DNA of 64,000 nucleotides from Eilatimonas milleporae (lineage in GTDB: Bacteria; Pseudomonadota; Alphaproteobacteria; Sphingomonadales; Kordiimonadaceae): assembly GCF_003688555.1 (NCBI RefSeq), contig NZ_REFR01000010.1, positions 186,001 to 250,000 on the forward strand. Reading direction: 5' to 3'. The notes under the pieces were generated by a model. The model worked only from the letters and a program-made list of their open reading frames with translations, did no database searches and was not told the DNA's origin. How positions within the stretch are numbered: position 1 is the stretch's first letter; every line of letters starts with the position of its first letter. A program made the position numbers and the translations under genes. This document shows positions 45,862 to 54,149 of the stretch, in pieces.

Positions 45862-47124
45862 CTATCCGTCGACGGCGATCCGGATCAGGGCGTGCCGTTT
45901 TTTTCCGGCGGACAGTTTTGCCTGACCCGTGCTGAGCGCCGACATTTCCAGCACCTGCGTCTCATCGCTGACCGGCTGGTCGTTCAGGCGTGCACCGCCC
46001 TGCTTGATCAGGCGACGGATTTCGCCCTTTGATTTTCCGAGACCGGTTTCGACAAACAGGTCGACAAGAAGTGGCCCGGCCGCGAGCATGTCCCGGCTGA
46101 GGGTAATACTGGGCAGGTCGCTGCCGGCGCCGCCCTGGGCGAATGTTTCCTGCGCTGTGCTTTCGGCCGATTTCGCAGCGTCCGGTCCCCGGCACAAGGC
46201 GGTTGCCTCATTGGCCAGAACGGTTTTGGCCTCATTGATTTCGGCCCCGTCCAGGGCTTCCAGCCGCGCGATTTCATCCAGCGGCAATTCGGTGAACAGC
46301 CGCAGGAAACGTCCGACATCGCTGTCCTGGGTGTTACGCCAGAATTGCCAGTAATCGTAAGCGGGCAATTGTGCCTCGTTCAGCCATATGGCGCCATTTG
46401 CGGTTTTGCCCATTTTTTTGCCGTCAGCCGTGGTGATCAGGGGTGACGTCAAACCGAACACCTGGGTGCCGTCCACGCGGCGGGTCAGTTCAACGCCGTT
46501 GATGATATTGCCCCATTGGTCCGATCCCCCCATTTGCAGGCGGCAGTTCCTGCGGCGCGCCAATTCCAGGAAATCGTATGCCTGCAGGATCATATAGTTG
46601 AATTCCAGGAAGGTGAGCGGTTGCTCCCTGTCCAGCCGCAGCTTGACACTGTCGAAGGTCAGCATGCGGTTGATGGTGAAATGGGGGCCCATTTCACGCA
46701 GGAAATCGATGTAGCTCAGATCGTCCAGCCAGTCCGCGTTGTTGACGGTGATGGCGGCCGCCGGGTTCCGGTCGGAGAAGTCCAGAAAATGCTCAAAAAT
46801 TCCGTGAATGCCGGTCATGTATTCCGCCAGCGTTGCGTCGTCCAGCAGCTTGCGGGCCGTATCCTTACCGGAGGGATCGCCCACGCGGCTTGTCCCGCCG
46901 CCCATCAGTACGACCGGTTTGTTGCCTGTTTTCTGGAGCCAGCGCAGCATCATGATCTGAACGAGACTGCCGACATGCAGGGACGGCCCCGTGCAGTCGA
47001 AACCGATATAAGCGGTCACCGGTCCATCCTTGAACAGGCGGTCCAGACCTTCCAGGTCCGTGGCCTGATGGATAAATTCCCTTTCGCGGAGAATACGCAG
47101 AAAGTCGGACGTGATTTCGCTCAT
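45862..47124 (-). CDS. tyrS: Tyrosyl-tRNA synthetase
   Basis: A 420-residue class I synthetase. The start at 47124 (MSEITSDF) has GAGGAA nearby; the open frame runs 54 residues further upstream, but that sequence is Arg/Pro-rich and not conserved in character. Signatures: [16 protein letters not shown] (HIGH-like HVGS), [16 protein letters not shown], the tyrosine pocket in YDFLELARR and GGSDQWGNI, and KKMGKT for KMSKS. The C-terminal S4-like RNA-binding domain ([20 protein letters not shown]) is complete. It is divergent from anmK over 281 nt, in which I saw no T-box or terminator. Confidence 0.97.
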   Translation of the reverse strand: MSEITSDFLRILREREFIHQATDLEGLDRLFKDGPVTAYIGFDCTGPSLHVGSLVQIMMLRWLQKTGNKPVVLMGGGTSRVGDPSGKDTARKLLDDATLAEYMTGIHGIFEHFLDFSDRNPAAAITVNNADWLDDLSYIDFLREMGPHFTINRMLTFDSVKLRLDREQPLTFLEFNYMILQAYDFLELARRRNCRLQMGGSDQWGNIINGVELTRRVDGTQVFGLTSPLITTADGKKMGKTANGAIWLNEAQLPAYDYWQFWRNTQDSDVGRFLRLFTELPLDEIARLEALDGAEINEAKTVLANEATALCRGPDAAKSAESTAQETFAQGGAGSDLPSITLSRDMLAAGPLLVDLFVETGLGKSKGEIRRLIKQGGARLNDQPVSDETQVLEMSALSTGQAKLSAGKKRHALIRIAVDG

Positions 47125-47405
47125 GGTTCGGTTCCTCGGACAGTATGCGGCATGGATGGGATATCGGGTCCACTGCCACGAAGCGCGTCCTCTAGCACAG
47201 GCCGGCGGCACAGGCCAAGGGGACAGCGTATCCGATGGACAAGAAGGCCTTTTTCCGGACGGAGAGTGACAGCGGGCGCACCGCATTTTGCGGGGGCGGG
47301 ATCAATTGCGTCGTGGTGTTCCCATTATACTGGTCATACCCGGCACATGGTCCTATGGTCTCGTGAATTGAGAGTTTTTACCGAGTAAGCCGACCGGGAT
47401 TACAG

Positions 47406-48620
47406 ATGTCTTCTTCCTCCACACCTTCTGGTGCCGTGCCGTCCTTTTCCAACCTTGATGCCCTTATGGATGGCCGCGAGTGTTATGTCATAGGCATGAT
47501 GAGCGGGACGTCGATGGACGGCGTGGACGCCGCCCTGATCCGTACGGACGGTGAAAGGGTGACCGAGTTTGGACCGACGCTGACCAACAGCTATGACGAG
47601 GATACGCGGCGGCGGATACGCGAGGGGATCCAGCTGGCCTTCTGTCAGGGGCGGCCCGGCGGTGACGGCGGAAATTCTGAAAATCTTCCGGAAGAGCTTC
47701 GCCAGCTGGAACGGCATCTGACGGAGCTGCACGCCGAGGCTGCCGCAGAATTGCTGATGGAATGGGGCGAACGTGCCAGCAATGTTGCTGTGATCGGGTT
47801 GCACGGGCATACCCTGGCGCACCGTCCCGACCAGGGCTGGACCTGGCAAATCGGTGACGGGGCGGGCCTGTCGGGGCAGCTCGGTCTGCCGGTTGTTTTC
47901 GATTTCCGCAGTGCCGACATGGCGGCCGGCGGGCAGGGCGCACCGTTGGTTCCGCTATATCACGCGGCGCTGCTGCGGGCCGAGCGGCGTCACGACCGGG
48001 TTGCCGTGCTGAATATCGGCGGTGTCGCCAATGTGACCTGGATCGATTTCTCCAGAAGCGAAATCGATCCGGATATTCTGGCATTCGATACCGGCCCCGG
48101 CAACGCCATGCTGGACGACTGGGCTGCCATACAAACCGGTGTGCCATGTGACACGGACGGCGAGCTGGCCGCCACGGGCCGCCTGCACACGGATGTTCTG
48201 TCCAGTATGCTCGCATCGCCATATTTTGATGAAGCACCGCCCAAAACGCTGGACCGGGATGATTTTACCATTCAGTCGGTGCGCGGTTTGTCGGCGGCGG
48301 ACGGTGCGACGACGCTGACCGATTTTGTCGTTGAGTCCATCGTGGCGGCGCAAAGCCATTTCCCGCAGCCGGTCGAAGCCTGGTATGTCTGCGGCGGGGG
48401 CCGGCACAACAAGACGCTGATGCGCCGGCTGCGCAGTCATCTTCCGGTGCTGACAGATCCGGTGGAAATTCTGGGATGGCGCGGCGATGCCCTGGAGGCC
48501 GAGGCGTTCGGTTTTCTGGCTGCGCGCAGCGTACGCGGTTTGCCGACAAGCCTGCCGTCCACCACCGGATGCAGGGTGCCGACCGTGGGGGGGCGTCTGA
48601 TCCTGCCCGGTTCGGACTGA
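47406..48620 (+). CDS. anmK: Anhydro-N-acetylmuramic acid kinase
   Basis: The 404-residue product recycles peptidoglycan by converting anhydro-MurNAc to MurNAc-6-phosphate. The phosphate-binding MMSGTSMDGVDAAL and the second ATPase motif GHTLAHRP, LNIGGVANVTW and FDTGPGNAMLDDW are intact. The C-terminal adenosine region (VCGGGRHNKTLM) and ILGWRGDALEAEAFGFLA are standard. The first 20 residues are Ser/Pro-rich and poorly conserved in type; an in-frame ATG at 47466 is an alternative start. It fits the peptidoglycan theme of the window and diverges from tyrS. Confidence 0.95.
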   Translation: MSSSSTPSGAVPSFSNLDALMDGRECYVIGMMSGTSMDGVDAALIRTDGERVTEFGPTLTNSYDEDTRRRIREGIQLAFCQGRPGGDGGNSENLPEELRQLERHLTELHAEAAAELLMEWGERASNVAVIGLHGHTLAHRPDQGWTWQIGDGAGLSGQLGLPVVFDFRSADMAAGGQGAPLVPLYHAALLRAERRHDRVAVLNIGGVANVTWIDFSRSEIDPDILAFDTGPGNAMLDDWAAIQTGVPCDTDGELAATGRLHTDVLSSMLASPYFDEAPPKTLDRDDFTIQSVRGLSAADGATTLTDFVVESIVAAQSHFPQPVEAWYVCGGGRHNKTLMRRLRSHLPVLTDPVEILGWRGDALEAEAFGFLAARSVRGLPTSLPSTTGCRVPTVGGRLILPGSD

Positions 48621-48666
48621 CCGTCCCGGCCATCCTGGTCGCATACCGGTCAGGGCCGTGCCGGTG

Positions 48667-49314
48667 TTATTCCCTGCCGCTCAAACGTTTGTTCAGATAC
48701 GTATTCACCACGGCCATCAGTTCGTTCAACTCATTCTCAAAGAAATGATTCGCCTGTTTGACCACCGCATGGTCGATGGTGATGCCTTTCTGGCTTTGCA
48801 GTTTTTCGACCAGCTTGATGGTTGAAATCGGCGTGACCAGATCGTCTTCTTCCGCCTGAACGATGATACCGGAAGACGGGCAGGGTGCCAGAAAGGAGAA
48901 GTCGTATAAATTGGCCGGCGGCGACACGGAGATAAAACCCTTGATTTCCGGCCGGCGCATCAGAAGCTGCATACCGATCCACGCGCCGAAGGAAATGCCG
49001 GCAATCCAGGTTCCGGTGGAATTGGGTGTCATCGCCTGTAGCCAGTCGAGGGCGGACGCGGCATCGGACAATTCCCCGGTGCCATTGTCGAATTCGCCCT
49101 GGCTGCGGCCCACGCCGCGGAAATTGAAGCGCAACGTGGCAAATCCCCGGTGTACGAAGGCATGATACAGATAATAGGTAACCTTGTTATCCATATTGCC
49201 GCCATATTGCGGATGCGGATGAAGGATCAGTGCGACAGGCGCCGTATCGGACTTTCCAGGGTGGTAACGGCCTTCAAGGCGTCCGGCGGGTCCGTTGAAA
49301 ATAACTTCGGGCAT
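48667..49314 (-). CDS. Alpha/beta hydrolase, alphaproteobacterial small type
   Basis: A 215-residue hydrolase with a minimal alpha/beta fold. HPHPQYGGNMDNKV gives the oxyanion region, the nucleophile elbow is GISFGAWIG, the acid is in AEEDDLVTP, and the histidine is in QANHFF. Relatives are annotated as putative esterases or dienelactone-hydrolase-like proteins. Substrate unknown. It is divergent from the cysteine desulfurase genes, a neighbour arrangement found repeatedly in Alphaproteobacteria, but I cannot say what links them. It is convergent with anmK. Confidence 0.85.
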   Translation of the reverse strand: MPEVIFNGPAGRLEGRYHPGKSDTAPVALILHPHPQYGGNMDNKVTYYLYHAFVHRGFATLRFNFRGVGRSQGEFDNGTGELSDAASALDWLQAMTPNSTGTWIAGISFGAWIGMQLLMRRPEIKGFISVSPPANLYDFSFLAPCPSSGIIVQAEEDDLVTPISTIKLVEKLQSQKGITIDHAVVKQANHFFENELNELMAVVNTYLNKRLSGRE

Positions 49315-49535
49315 ATATGTGTCCGTACTTTCGCGCTTGGCCGGCGGGGCGGGCGCTGGGTGTGAAGCATGCTGGCGGCCCGTGGCCGGGCTGCCCCACC
49401 GGCTGACTGCATATGGCTGGCTGGAATTGGCCTAGCGATCCCTATATCCAATTCGGTCCCATATCCGCAAGTCTCACGGCACTTGAAAGTGAATACGGCG
49501 TTGAAGGCAGTGCCGTATCGGCTTATGTCACTGGC

Positions 49536-50681
49536 ATGGCAACGATACGACAAAACCGGTCAGTCGCTTATCTGGATTACAACGCCACGGCCCCTGTCCG
49601 TGCGGCGGTGGTGGATGCCGTGGCCGAGACCATGCGTGTGGCCGGGAACCCGTCCTCTGTCCATACGGCCGGCCGTGAAGCCCGCAGGGTGGTGGAAGTG
49701 GCGCGTGCCCAAGTCGCCGCCCTTGCCGGCGTGAGACCGCGCGATGTGGTGTTCACCTCGGGCGGGTCGGAGGCCAACAATGCGGTTCTGAAGATGACGG
49801 GCGCCGCCAGTCTTGTTGTCTCGGCAGTGGAACATGACAGTGTGCTGGCCGGTGCCGCGACAAGCGGTCTGCCGGTTTTCCGTGTCGGTATGACGGCGGA
49901 CGGCCTGATCGATTTTGCAAGTCTGGAAACCGCGCTGGAGCAGGCGCCAAAACCGGCCCTTGTCAGTGTCATGCTGGCAAACAATGAAGCCGGGATGATC
50001 CAGCCCGTGGCGGAAATCGCCGAGCGGGCCCACGCACACGGGGCCCGCTGTCATACGGATGCGGTGCAGGCGGCGGGTAAGATTCCGCTCGATTTCAAGG
50101 AATTGGGTATCGATTATATGAGCCTGTCGGCGCACAAGCTGGGTGGGCCGCAGGGGGTCGGTGCCATTGTTTTGGCGCCGACAGCCCCGCTTGCCCCTCT
50201 TGTCGCCGGTGGAGGGCAGGAACTTGGCCGCCGATCCGGTACGGAAAATGTTGCAGGCATCGCAGGGTTCGGTGTCGCCGCCGTCGAGGCGCTGGCCGAG
50301 CTTGGCGATATGGACCGTGTGGCCGCTCTCAGGGACCGGTTGGAGGCCGGGGCTGTGGCGGCGGCGCCGCAGGCGCGTGTCATAGGGCGGAACACAAGAC
50401 GCCTGCCCAACACAACGTGTCTGATGCTGCCCGGTGTGCGCGGTGAAACGCAGGTGATGCATTTCGATCTGAGCGGCGTCTGCCTTTCGTCCGGATCGGC
50501 CTGTTCGTCCGGCAAGGTGAAGGTCAGCCACGTCCTGACGGCGCTGGGTTTTTCCGAGGGTGATGCCGAAGCCTCCATCCGTGTTTCCCTTGGGCATGCG
50601 ACCACCGAAGCGGATATCGATCGTTTTCTGGACGCCTGGCATGCCCTTGTCGCGCGGCAATCCGCACGCGCACAGGCATAG
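49536..50681 (+). CDS. Cysteine desulfurase family protein, first of a tandem pair
   Basis: A 381-residue PLP enzyme of class V. LDYNATAPVR opens the fold. The PLP lysine is in SLSAHKLGGPQG, and the mobile Cys loop is VCLSSGSACSSGKVKVSHVL. The adenine-binding-type C-terminus SIRVSLGHATTEADI is complete. It differs from its downstream neighbour in the Lys and Cys loops and is not a recent duplicate. It may be a sulfur donor with a different acceptor. ATG at 49536 (MATIRQ) is the best start; no strong ribosome site is seen. It lies 20 nt upstream of the second desulfurase, in one operon with the ferredoxin. Confidence 0.9.
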   Translation: MATIRQNRSVAYLDYNATAPVRAAVVDAVAETMRVAGNPSSVHTAGREARRVVEVARAQVAALAGVRPRDVVFTSGGSEANNAVLKMTGAASLVVSAVEHDSVLAGAATSGLPVFRVGMTADGLIDFASLETALEQAPKPALVSVMLANNEAGMIQPVAEIAERAHAHGARCHTDAVQAAGKIPLDFKELGIDYMSLSAHKLGGPQGVGAIVLAPTAPLAPLVAGGGQELGRRSGTENVAGIAGFGVAAVEALAELGDMDRVAALRDRLEAGAVAAAPQARVIGRNTRRLPNTTCLMLPGVRGETQVMHFDLSGVCLSSGSACSSGKVKVSHVLTALGFSEGDAEASIRVSLGHATTEADIDRFLDAWHALVARQSARAQA

Positions 50682-50701
50682 GCTATGTGAGGAACCGCAT
50701 C

Positions 50702-51856
50702 ATGGCACCGCCGATTTATCTGGACTATCAGTCGACGACACCGCTGGATGAACGGGTTCTGAAAGCGATGATGCCCTATCTGGCGACGCATTTCGGGAAT
50801 CCGCACTCGGCCACCCATGCCTATGGCTGGACGGCGGAAGCCGCTCTCGACCTTGCGCGGGAAGAGGTGGCCGCCGTTATCGCGGCGAAACCGCGTGAAA
50901 TTGTCTTCACATCCGGCGCGACGGAGGCGAACAACCTGGCCATAAAGGGCGTCATGCAGGCGCTTGGAGCCAAACGTCCCAAGCTGGTGACCGTTGTGAC
51001 GGAACATAAATGCGTTCTCCAGTCGGCCGCTGCCTGCCTGCGGGACGGGTATGAGGTGGAAATGCTGCCTGTCGGCTCCGATGGGCTGGTCGACCCGGAC
51101 AGGCTGTCGGCCGTTGTCGACGAGCGGACGGCGCTGGTTTCGGTGATGGCTGTGAACAATGAAATCGGTGTCGTTCAGCCCCTGGCCGAGATCGGGCGGA
51201 TTGCCCGCGCCGCCGGTGCCCTGTTCCATACGGATGCGGCCCAGGCTTTCGGCAAAATCCCCCTGAATGCCGAGGCGATGAACATCGATCTGATGAGTAT
51301 ATCGGGCCACAAGATATATGGCCCCAAGGGGGTCGGTGCCTTGTACAGGCGGGATGAGCGCCGTGTGGCTGTGAGGCCGCAAATGGATGGCGGCGGGCAG
51401 GAAGGCGGCCTGCGGTCCGGCACGCAGCCGCCGGCACTGGTCGCAGGGCTGGGGCGGGCGGCGCGTCTGTCCTCAGACGGTATGAGCCAGGAGGCCGGTC
51501 ACCTGAAAACACTGATGGACCGTCTGAAAACGCGGTTGCGGGCCGATATTCCCGATATGCTGCTGAACGGTCACGAGACCACACGCTGGCCCGGCAATCT
51601 GAATGTCAGCTTTCCCGGATTGGACGGCGATCTCTTGCTGGCGGAACTGAGGGGCCTGGCCCTGTCCAGCGGCGCTGCCTGCGCCAGCGCTGTCGAGGGG
51701 CCGTCCTATGTGCTGGAAGCGATTGGCCGCGGCGAGGCGGAAACCAGGGCCGCGCTTCGTATCGGTATTGGCCGTTTCACCACCGATCAGGATATTGACA
51801 CGGCAGGAAACGATATTGTGCAGGCTGTGCAAAAACTGAAAGGGCTGTGTTCATGA
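50702..51856 (+). CDS. iscS: Cysteine desulfurase, IscS-like
   Basis: The 384-residue enzyme is close to IscS: IYLDYQSTTPLDERVL at the N-terminus, TSGATEANNLAIKG, the PLP lysine in SISGHKIYGPKGVGALY, GGQEGGLRSGTQ and the active cysteine in LSSGAACASAVEGPSYVL. It takes sulfur from cysteine for Fe-S cluster and thiolation work. The ATG at 50702 follows GAGGAA by 9 nt; the upstream GTG at 50687 is less likely. It shares an operon with the other desulfurase (20-nt gap) and with the ferredoxin (4-bp overlap). No iscU, iscA, hscB or suf gene is in the window. Confidence 0.93.
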   Translation: MAPPIYLDYQSTTPLDERVLKAMMPYLATHFGNPHSATHAYGWTAEAALDLAREEVAAVIAAKPREIVFTSGATEANNLAIKGVMQALGAKRPKLVTVVTEHKCVLQSAAACLRDGYEVEMLPVGSDGLVDPDRLSAVVDERTALVSVMAVNNEIGVVQPLAEIGRIARAAGALFHTDAAQAFGKIPLNAEAMNIDLMSISGHKIYGPKGVGALYRRDERRVAVRPQMDGGGQEGGLRSGTQPPALVAGLGRAARLSSDGMSQEAGHLKTLMDRLKTRLRADIPDMLLNGHETTRWPGNLNVSFPGLDGDLLLAELRGLALSSGAACASAVEGPSYVLEAIGRGEAETRAALRIGIGRFTTDQDIDTAGNDIVQAVQKLKGLCS

Positions 51857-52242
51857 GATCCGTGGTTGGGGCGAAGCGAAACCGCAAATCCGGAGACGCG
51901 CAAGACGGCGGTATCAGCGTGACCTTTACACGTGCCGACGGGACCAGCGTGACCGCCTCGGGGGAAGAGGGCATGTCCCTTTTGCAACTGGCGCAGGAAA
52001 ACGGGCTGGACGTGGAAGGAACATGCGAAGGCAATATGGCCTGTTCCACCTGCCATATGATTGTCGCGTCCGACTTTTACCAGCTTTTGCCGGCCATGAG
52101 CGAAGAGGAGGAAGACATGCTCGACCTTGCCATCGGGCTGTGTTCCACATCCCGTCTGGGGTGTCAGGTCCTGTTGAAGGATGACATGGACGGGCTTTGC
52201 GTACAGTTGCCGGGCGAAACCCGCAATATGATGGGCCTTTAA
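51853..52242 (+). CDS. fdx: [2Fe-2S] ferredoxin, adrenodoxin type
   Basis: A 129-residue electron carrier. The cluster cysteines are in CEGNMACSTCHMIV, followed by the fourth in LGCQVLL. MSEEEEDMLDLAIGL is the standard acidic helix. The N-terminal 20 residues are basic and longer than usual (RSVVGAKRNRKSG). ISC-type ferredoxins supply electrons for cluster assembly, which fits the upstream iscS. Its ATGA start overlaps the iscS stop, indicating coupled translation. It is convergent with dnaB. Confidence 0.93.
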   Translation: MRSVVGAKRNRKSGDAQDGGISVTFTRADGTSVTASGEEGMSLLQLAQENGLDVEGTCEGNMACSTCHMIVASDFYQLLPAMSEEEEDMLDLAIGLCSTSRLGCQVLLKDDMDGLCVQLPGETRNMMGL

Positions 52243-52283
52243 TTGACCGCTTAAGGGATTGGGAAGCCGTCCGTATGGGCGCC

Positions 52284-53852
52284 TTATCCCATCCTGTCGG
52301 GCAGGTGGTCTTCCTCGATCAGGTCGGAGAAGCGGGTTTTTTCCTTGTCAAAGCTGAGCTTGACCGTGCCGACAGGCCCGTGCCGCTGTTTGCCGATGAT
52401 CAATTCAGCCTTGCCGTAAAGTTGTTCCATATCGGCCTGCCACTGTGCGAATTTTTCCGTCTCGCCCTCTGACGGCTGTTCCTTTTCCTTATAATATTCT
52501 TCCCGGAAGACGAACATCACCATGTCGGCGTCCTGCTCGATCGAGCCGGATTCACGCAGGTCGGACAGCATCGGCCGCTTGTTTTCGCGTTGCTCCACCT
52601 GACGGCTGAGCTGTGACAGGGCGATGACCGGCACGTGCAGTTCTTTTGCCAGACTTTTCAATCCCCGGGTGATTTCGGAAATTTCCTGCACCCGGCTTTC
52701 CGACGCGCCGCCTGTGCCGCTGCCCCGCAGGAGTTGCAGGTAATCCACAACCACGAGCCCCATTTTGTGCTGGCGTTTCAGGCGCCGGGCCCGCGTCCGC
52801 AGGGCTGAAATGGACAGGGCAGGGGTATCGTCGATGAAAAGCGGCGTGTCCTCCAGCTCCATCGCCGCACGGGCAATGGCTTCGAACTGGGCTTCGTCCA
52901 GTTTGCCCTGACGCATATCGTGGCTTTGGATCGGCTTGTGGCCTTCATAGAACAGGTTGGAGCGGTCGGACAGAATCCGGGCCGCCAACTGGTCGGCCGA
53001 CATCTCCAGCGAGAAAAAGGCGACCACCGCCCCCTTGCTGCGGTCCATGTCATGACCGGCTTCCAGGTCTTCGGCCCAGCGTTTGGCGGCATTGAAGGCA
53101 ATGTTGGTGGCCAGCGCGGTTTTGCCCATGGCAGGGCGGCCCGCCAGTATCACAAGGTCGGAGTTGTGCAGACCGCCCATCATGGCGTTGACACTGGACA
53201 GGCCCGTGGTGATGCCTGACAGGCTGTCGGGATCCTTATAAGCGTTTTCAATGTGTTCGACGGCGACACGCAGGGCGCGGGAAAAAGGTTGGGCGCCCCC
53301 GTCCACCTGACCCAGTTCCGCCAGGTCGAACAATTGCTTTTCCGCGTCTGAAATCTGCTCGGACGCTTCGGTGTCCACGGGGGCGTCATAGGCGTCATTG
53401 ACCATGTCTTCGCCGATCTGGATCAGCGACCGGCGCAATGCCAGGTCATAGATGGCGCGGCCATAGTCCTCGGCATTGATGATCGTGGCGGCACTGGCCG
53501 CCAGGCGGACAAGATATTGTGCACCGCCGACATCGTGCAGGGACTCGTCTTCCTCGAAATAGGGCTTCAGCTTGACGGGATCGGCGAGCTGGTTTTTGTC
53601 CATCAGGCGGAGTATGGACTCATAAATCCGGCCGTGAACGGATTCGAAAAAATGCTCCGCCAGCAGAAAGCTCTGCACTTTCTGGGCGGCTTCGTTGTTG
53701 ACGAGGATGGCCCCCAGAAGCGCCTGTTCCGCTTCCAGATTATGGGGCGGGCGACGGTAGCCCAGTGCGTTATTGCAATTGTCCCCGTTGTCTTCCGGGG
53801 CATGCGTGTCGCCGCCAGTGTCGTTGGCCGCAGCTGTTTTAAGCGTTTCCAT
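52284..53852 (-). CDS. dnaB: Replicative DNA helicase
   Basis: The 522-residue hexameric helicase unwinds DNA at the fork. It has the N-terminal DnaB domain (about 30-135; HNLEAEQALLGAILVNNEA), a linker, and the RecA-type motor. Walker A is GRPAMGKTALATNIAFN, Walker B is VVVDYLQLL, and the Q-motif-like ALSQLSRQVEQRENKRPML with DLRESGSIEQDADMV is intact. No intein or insertion interrupts it. The 297-nt gap upstream holds a perfect DnaA box (53985-53993). It is convergent with the ferredoxin gene. Confidence 0.97.
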   Translation of the reverse strand: METLKTAAANDTGGDTHAPEDNGDNCNNALGYRRPPHNLEAEQALLGAILVNNEAAQKVQSFLLAEHFFESVHGRIYESILRLMDKNQLADPVKLKPYFEEDESLHDVGGAQYLVRLAASAATIINAEDYGRAIYDLALRRSLIQIGEDMVNDAYDAPVDTEASEQISDAEKQLFDLAELGQVDGGAQPFSRALRVAVEHIENAYKDPDSLSGITTGLSSVNAMMGGLHNSDLVILAGRPAMGKTALATNIAFNAAKRWAEDLEAGHDMDRSKGAVVAFFSLEMSADQLAARILSDRSNLFYEGHKPIQSHDMRQGKLDEAQFEAIARAAMELEDTPLFIDDTPALSISALRTRARRLKRQHKMGLVVVDYLQLLRGSGTGGASESRVQEISEITRGLKSLAKELHVPVIALSQLSRQVEQRENKRPMLSDLRESGSIEQDADMVMFVFREEYYKEKEQPSEGETEKFAQWQADMEQLYGKAELIIGKQRHGPVGTVKLSFDKEKTRFSDLIEEDHLPDRMG

Positions 53853-53984
53853 CAGTCCCTAACCCTGAGCCACGGCCATTATGGTGTGGATGATTTATTG
53901 GCGTGCCGTGCAAATCCCATTTGTAAGGCAGGCGGGCTGCGGTGTGTGAAAAAAATCGCGGTCGTCCCCGGTGTTTTATGCACA

Positions 53985-53993
53985 TGTGGATAA
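53985..53993. promoter_or_regulatory. Consensus DnaA box upstream of dnaB
   Basis: TGTGGATAA is the exact complement of the consensus DnaA site TTATCCACA. It lies about 130 bp upstream of dnaB and 157 bp upstream of the RTX gene. A second, weaker GGATAA follows at 54001-54006. A single box fits DnaA control of dnaB transcription better than an origin, because no cluster or AT-rich region adjoins it. Confidence 0.6.
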
Positions 53994-54149
53994 ATACGGG
54001 GATAAGTCCGCCTGAAGGTCTGCCCGTCTGTTCCAGCGCCAAATCTTTCAAGGATGAGGTGAGCGGGTGGTTGCCGGCCCTTCGGGCTTGCGGATGCCCC
54101 GGCGATGCCCCATAGGGTAGACATTCCATGGGGGATAAGAGGGGACCGT

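Noticed and set aside
53985-54006. Chromosomal replication origin near dnaB
   Set aside because: Only one perfect DnaA box and one weak match are present, with no cluster and no AT-rich unwinding region.
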